A stretch of 6,765 nucleotides of DNA, taken from the NCBI GenBank assembly GCA_030654645.1, contig JAURXC010000293.1, positions 1 to 6,765 of the forward strand. Direction: 5' to 3'. The translations under genes were made by a program, and so were the position numbers. The notes below the pieces were generated by a model. That model worked only from the letters and a program-made list of their open reading frames with translations, had not been told where the DNA came from and ran no database searches. This document shows, piece by piece, positions 5,435 through 6,765 of the stretch (position 1 is its first letter; the number at the start of each line of letters is the position of its first letter). The stretch comes from Deltaproteobacteria bacterium. Its GTDB lineage: Bacteria > Desulfobacterota > Desulfuromonadia > Geobacterales > Pseudopelobacteraceae.

Positions 5435-6765
5435 ATGCACACGCTCAGACTCATCACCGGCAGTTCGCAGCGGCTACTGGCCGAAACGCTGGCCGACAAC
5501 ATGCTGAAATCGCCGGTTTCCCCGCTGGAGCGCGAGACAATCATCGTCCTCAGCAACGGCATGGCCCGCTGGCTTTCCATGGAACTGGCCGCCCGTCACG
5601 GAGTTGCCGCCGGGCTGGATTTTCGTTTTCCCAACGACCTGCTTGACGGCTGTTTCCGCGCACTGCTCCCGGATGCGCCCGTATCATCCCCCTTCGCTCC
5701 GGATGCCATGACTTGGCGCATTGCGGCACTGTTGCCGGACCTGGCTCACAGGCCCGGCTTCGAACAGATCGCCGCTTACCTGGGAAACAGCTCCGATGAC
5801 CGCCGCCTGCTGCAGATATCCCGCAACCTGGCCGACACCTTCGATCAGTACACCATCTTCCGGCCGGAGATGGTCATCGGCTGGGACGGAGGCGAGGGCG
5901 ACGGCTGGCAACCGCAATTATGGCGGGCGCTGGGCGCTGAATGCAGCGGCAGGCACCGGGCCGCCCTGCTGCAGGAGTTCGGCAGGGTGATCGCTTCCGA
6001 AAGCTGTACATCCGGGCGCCTGCCAAGACGCGTCAGCCTGTTCGGCATCTCCTACCTGCCCTCCTTCCACCTGGAGGCGCTGCGGCTGCTTTCAACCCGT
6101 TGCGAAGTGACCTGCTACCTGCTGAACCCCTGCGGGCTGTACTGGGGCAACCTGATCTCCGAACGCGACCGGGCCGGACTGGCGTTGCGAGCGGATCTGC
6201 CACCAGAGGCGGTAGAGTACTACGAGACCGGCAACCCGCTGCTGTCATCGCTGGGAACGCTGGGACAGGAGTTCTTCGAGACGTTGCTTGAATACGGCTT
6301 CGAATGCGAGGAGCTGGACGATCCCTCGGCAATAACCGGACAATCGGCGCAATCGGCACAGCCCAAGCTGCTGTCCGCGATCCAGGCCGACATACTGACC
6401 CTCAACAATCGACCTGCCGGCGGAACGAAAGCGATCGTTCCGGCGGACGACCGTTCGCTGCAGATCCACTCCTGCCACGGCCCGCTGCGCGAGATGGAAA
6501 TACTGTACGACAACCTGCTGGCGATGTTCGACGAACTTCCCGTGCTCGAACCGCGCCAGATCGTGGTAATGATTCCGGATATCGAAGGCTACGCACCCTA
6601 CATCAGCGCCGTTTTCGGCAACCGCGCCGGAGGACGGCCGCCGCTCCCCTACTCGATCGCCGACCGGAACGTGCGCCGAGAGAGCCCGTTCGTCGATTCC
6701 TTCCTGAGCTTGCTTGACTTCTCGTCCGGCCGCTTCGGTATCAACGAGGTGCTGAGCATCCTGGA
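5435..6765 (+). CDS. recC: RecBCD exonuclease V gamma subunit RecC, N-terminal 443 codons, cut by window edge
   Basis: RecC is the scaffold and Chi-scanning subunit of the RecBCD helicase-nuclease, which processes double-strand DNA ends for RecA. The visible part aligns end to end with the N-terminal domain of E. coli RecC as I recall it: SNGMARWLSMELA (40-52), TFDQYTIFRPE (135-145), RVSLFGISYLP (199-209), LLNPCGLYWGN (229-239), GNPLLSSLGTLG (266-277), IQADIL (316-321), HSCHGPLREMEILYDNLLAM (345-364) and VVMIPDIEGYAPYI (377-390). No Walker A motif is present, as expected for the inactive helicase fold of RecC. The ATG at 5435 is the most upstream possible start, because an in-frame TAG lies at 5423-5425; no Shine-Dalgarno is seen. 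Full-length RecC is about 1,050-1,120 aa, so over half is outside the window. recB and recD are expected downstream. Confidence 0.95.
   Translation, partial: MHTLRLITGSSQRLLAETLADNMLKSPVSPLERETIIVLSNGMARWLSMELAARHGVAAGLDFRFPNDLLDGCFRALLPDAPVSSPFAPDAMTWRIAALLPDLAHRPGFEQIAAYLGNSSDDRRLLQISRNLADTFDQYTIFRPEMVIGWDGGEGDGWQPQLWRALGAECSGRHRAALLQEFGRVIASESCTSGRLPRRVSLFGISYLPSFHLEALRLLSTRCEVTCYLLNPCGLYWGNLISERDRAGLALRADLPPEAVEYYETGNPLLSSLGTLGQEFFETLLEYGFECEELDDPSAITGQSAQSAQPKLLSAIQADILTLNNRPAGGTKAIVPADDRSLQIHSCHGPLREMEILYDNLLAMFDELPVLEPRQIVVMIPDIEGYAPYISAVFGNRAGGRPPLPYSIADRNVRRESPFVDSFLSLLDFSSGRFGINEVLSIL
6341..6361 (+). repeat. 9-bp near-perfect tandem repeat inside recC
   Basis: CAATCGGCG and CAATCGGCA stand in tandem (6341-6349, 6350-6358), followed by CAG. 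They encode QSAQSAQ (303-309), a probable surface linker just before the conserved IQADIL segment. It is a small duplication with no assigned function. Confidence 0.6.

Noticed and set aside
5333..5440. Upstream extension of yicC by 36 codons
   Set aside because: The extension resembles nothing in the YicC family, while ATG 5332 has a proper ribosome binding site and begins the conserved N-terminus.
5721..6717. Several short open frames on both strands inside the recC region
   Set aside because: The recC frame runs unbroken from 5435 to the edge and matches RecC along its length; the others are shadows.
1..6765. Mobile elements, CRISPR arrays, tRNA/rRNA genes, toxin-antitoxin pairs or a new defence system
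   Set aside because: Coding genes of known families fill the window almost completely. No transposase, long inverted repeats, spaced direct repeats or cloverleaf-like sequence was seen.

Overview
The window is about 57% GC by eye and looks like ordinary chromosomal DNA from a Gram-negative bacterium. The best guess is a Deltaproteobacterium of the Geobacter/Desulfuromonas type. The reasons are a gmk-rpoZ-rel(spoT)-ridA run on one strand, a single long bifunctional Rel, a four-cysteine L28 and a proteobacterial omega subunit beginning MARV. The taxon is inferred from gene order and protein flavour, not from a database search.

Layout, left to right: (1) Positions 1-539, minus strand: a membrane-anchored YdcF/SanA/ElyC-type (DUF218) protein, cut at its 3' end by the window edge. 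(2) Positions 547-857, plus strand: a compact rpmB (L28) unit with its own extended -10 promoter, strong ribosome binding site and rho-independent terminator. (3) Positions 5332 down to 861, minus strand: yicC, gmk, rpoZ, then an intrinsic terminator, then a bifunctional RelA/SpoT-type (p)ppGpp synthetase/hydrolase whose stop overlaps the ridA start by 4 nt. (4) From 5435 to the right edge, plus strand: the first 443 codons of recC, divergent from yicC, with a promoter so close that the mRNA may be leaderless.

The minus-strand block has a guanine-nucleotide theme. GMK makes GDP (then GTP) from GMP. Rel turns GTP/GDP into (p)ppGpp and degrades it. Omega carries the N-terminal residues that form ppGpp site 1 on RNA polymerase. 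YicC (RNA decay) and RidA (removal of reactive enamines/imines) flank them. RecC begins a separate DNA-repair unit; recB and recD would be expected beyond the right edge, but that is not seen here.

I found no mobile element, CRISPR array, tRNA or rRNA, and no convincing undescribed system. No stretch over about 110 nt lacks a gene. The most interesting points are the changed Chi-contact positions in RecC, the probable leaderless start of recC, and the terminator that separates rpoZ from rel.
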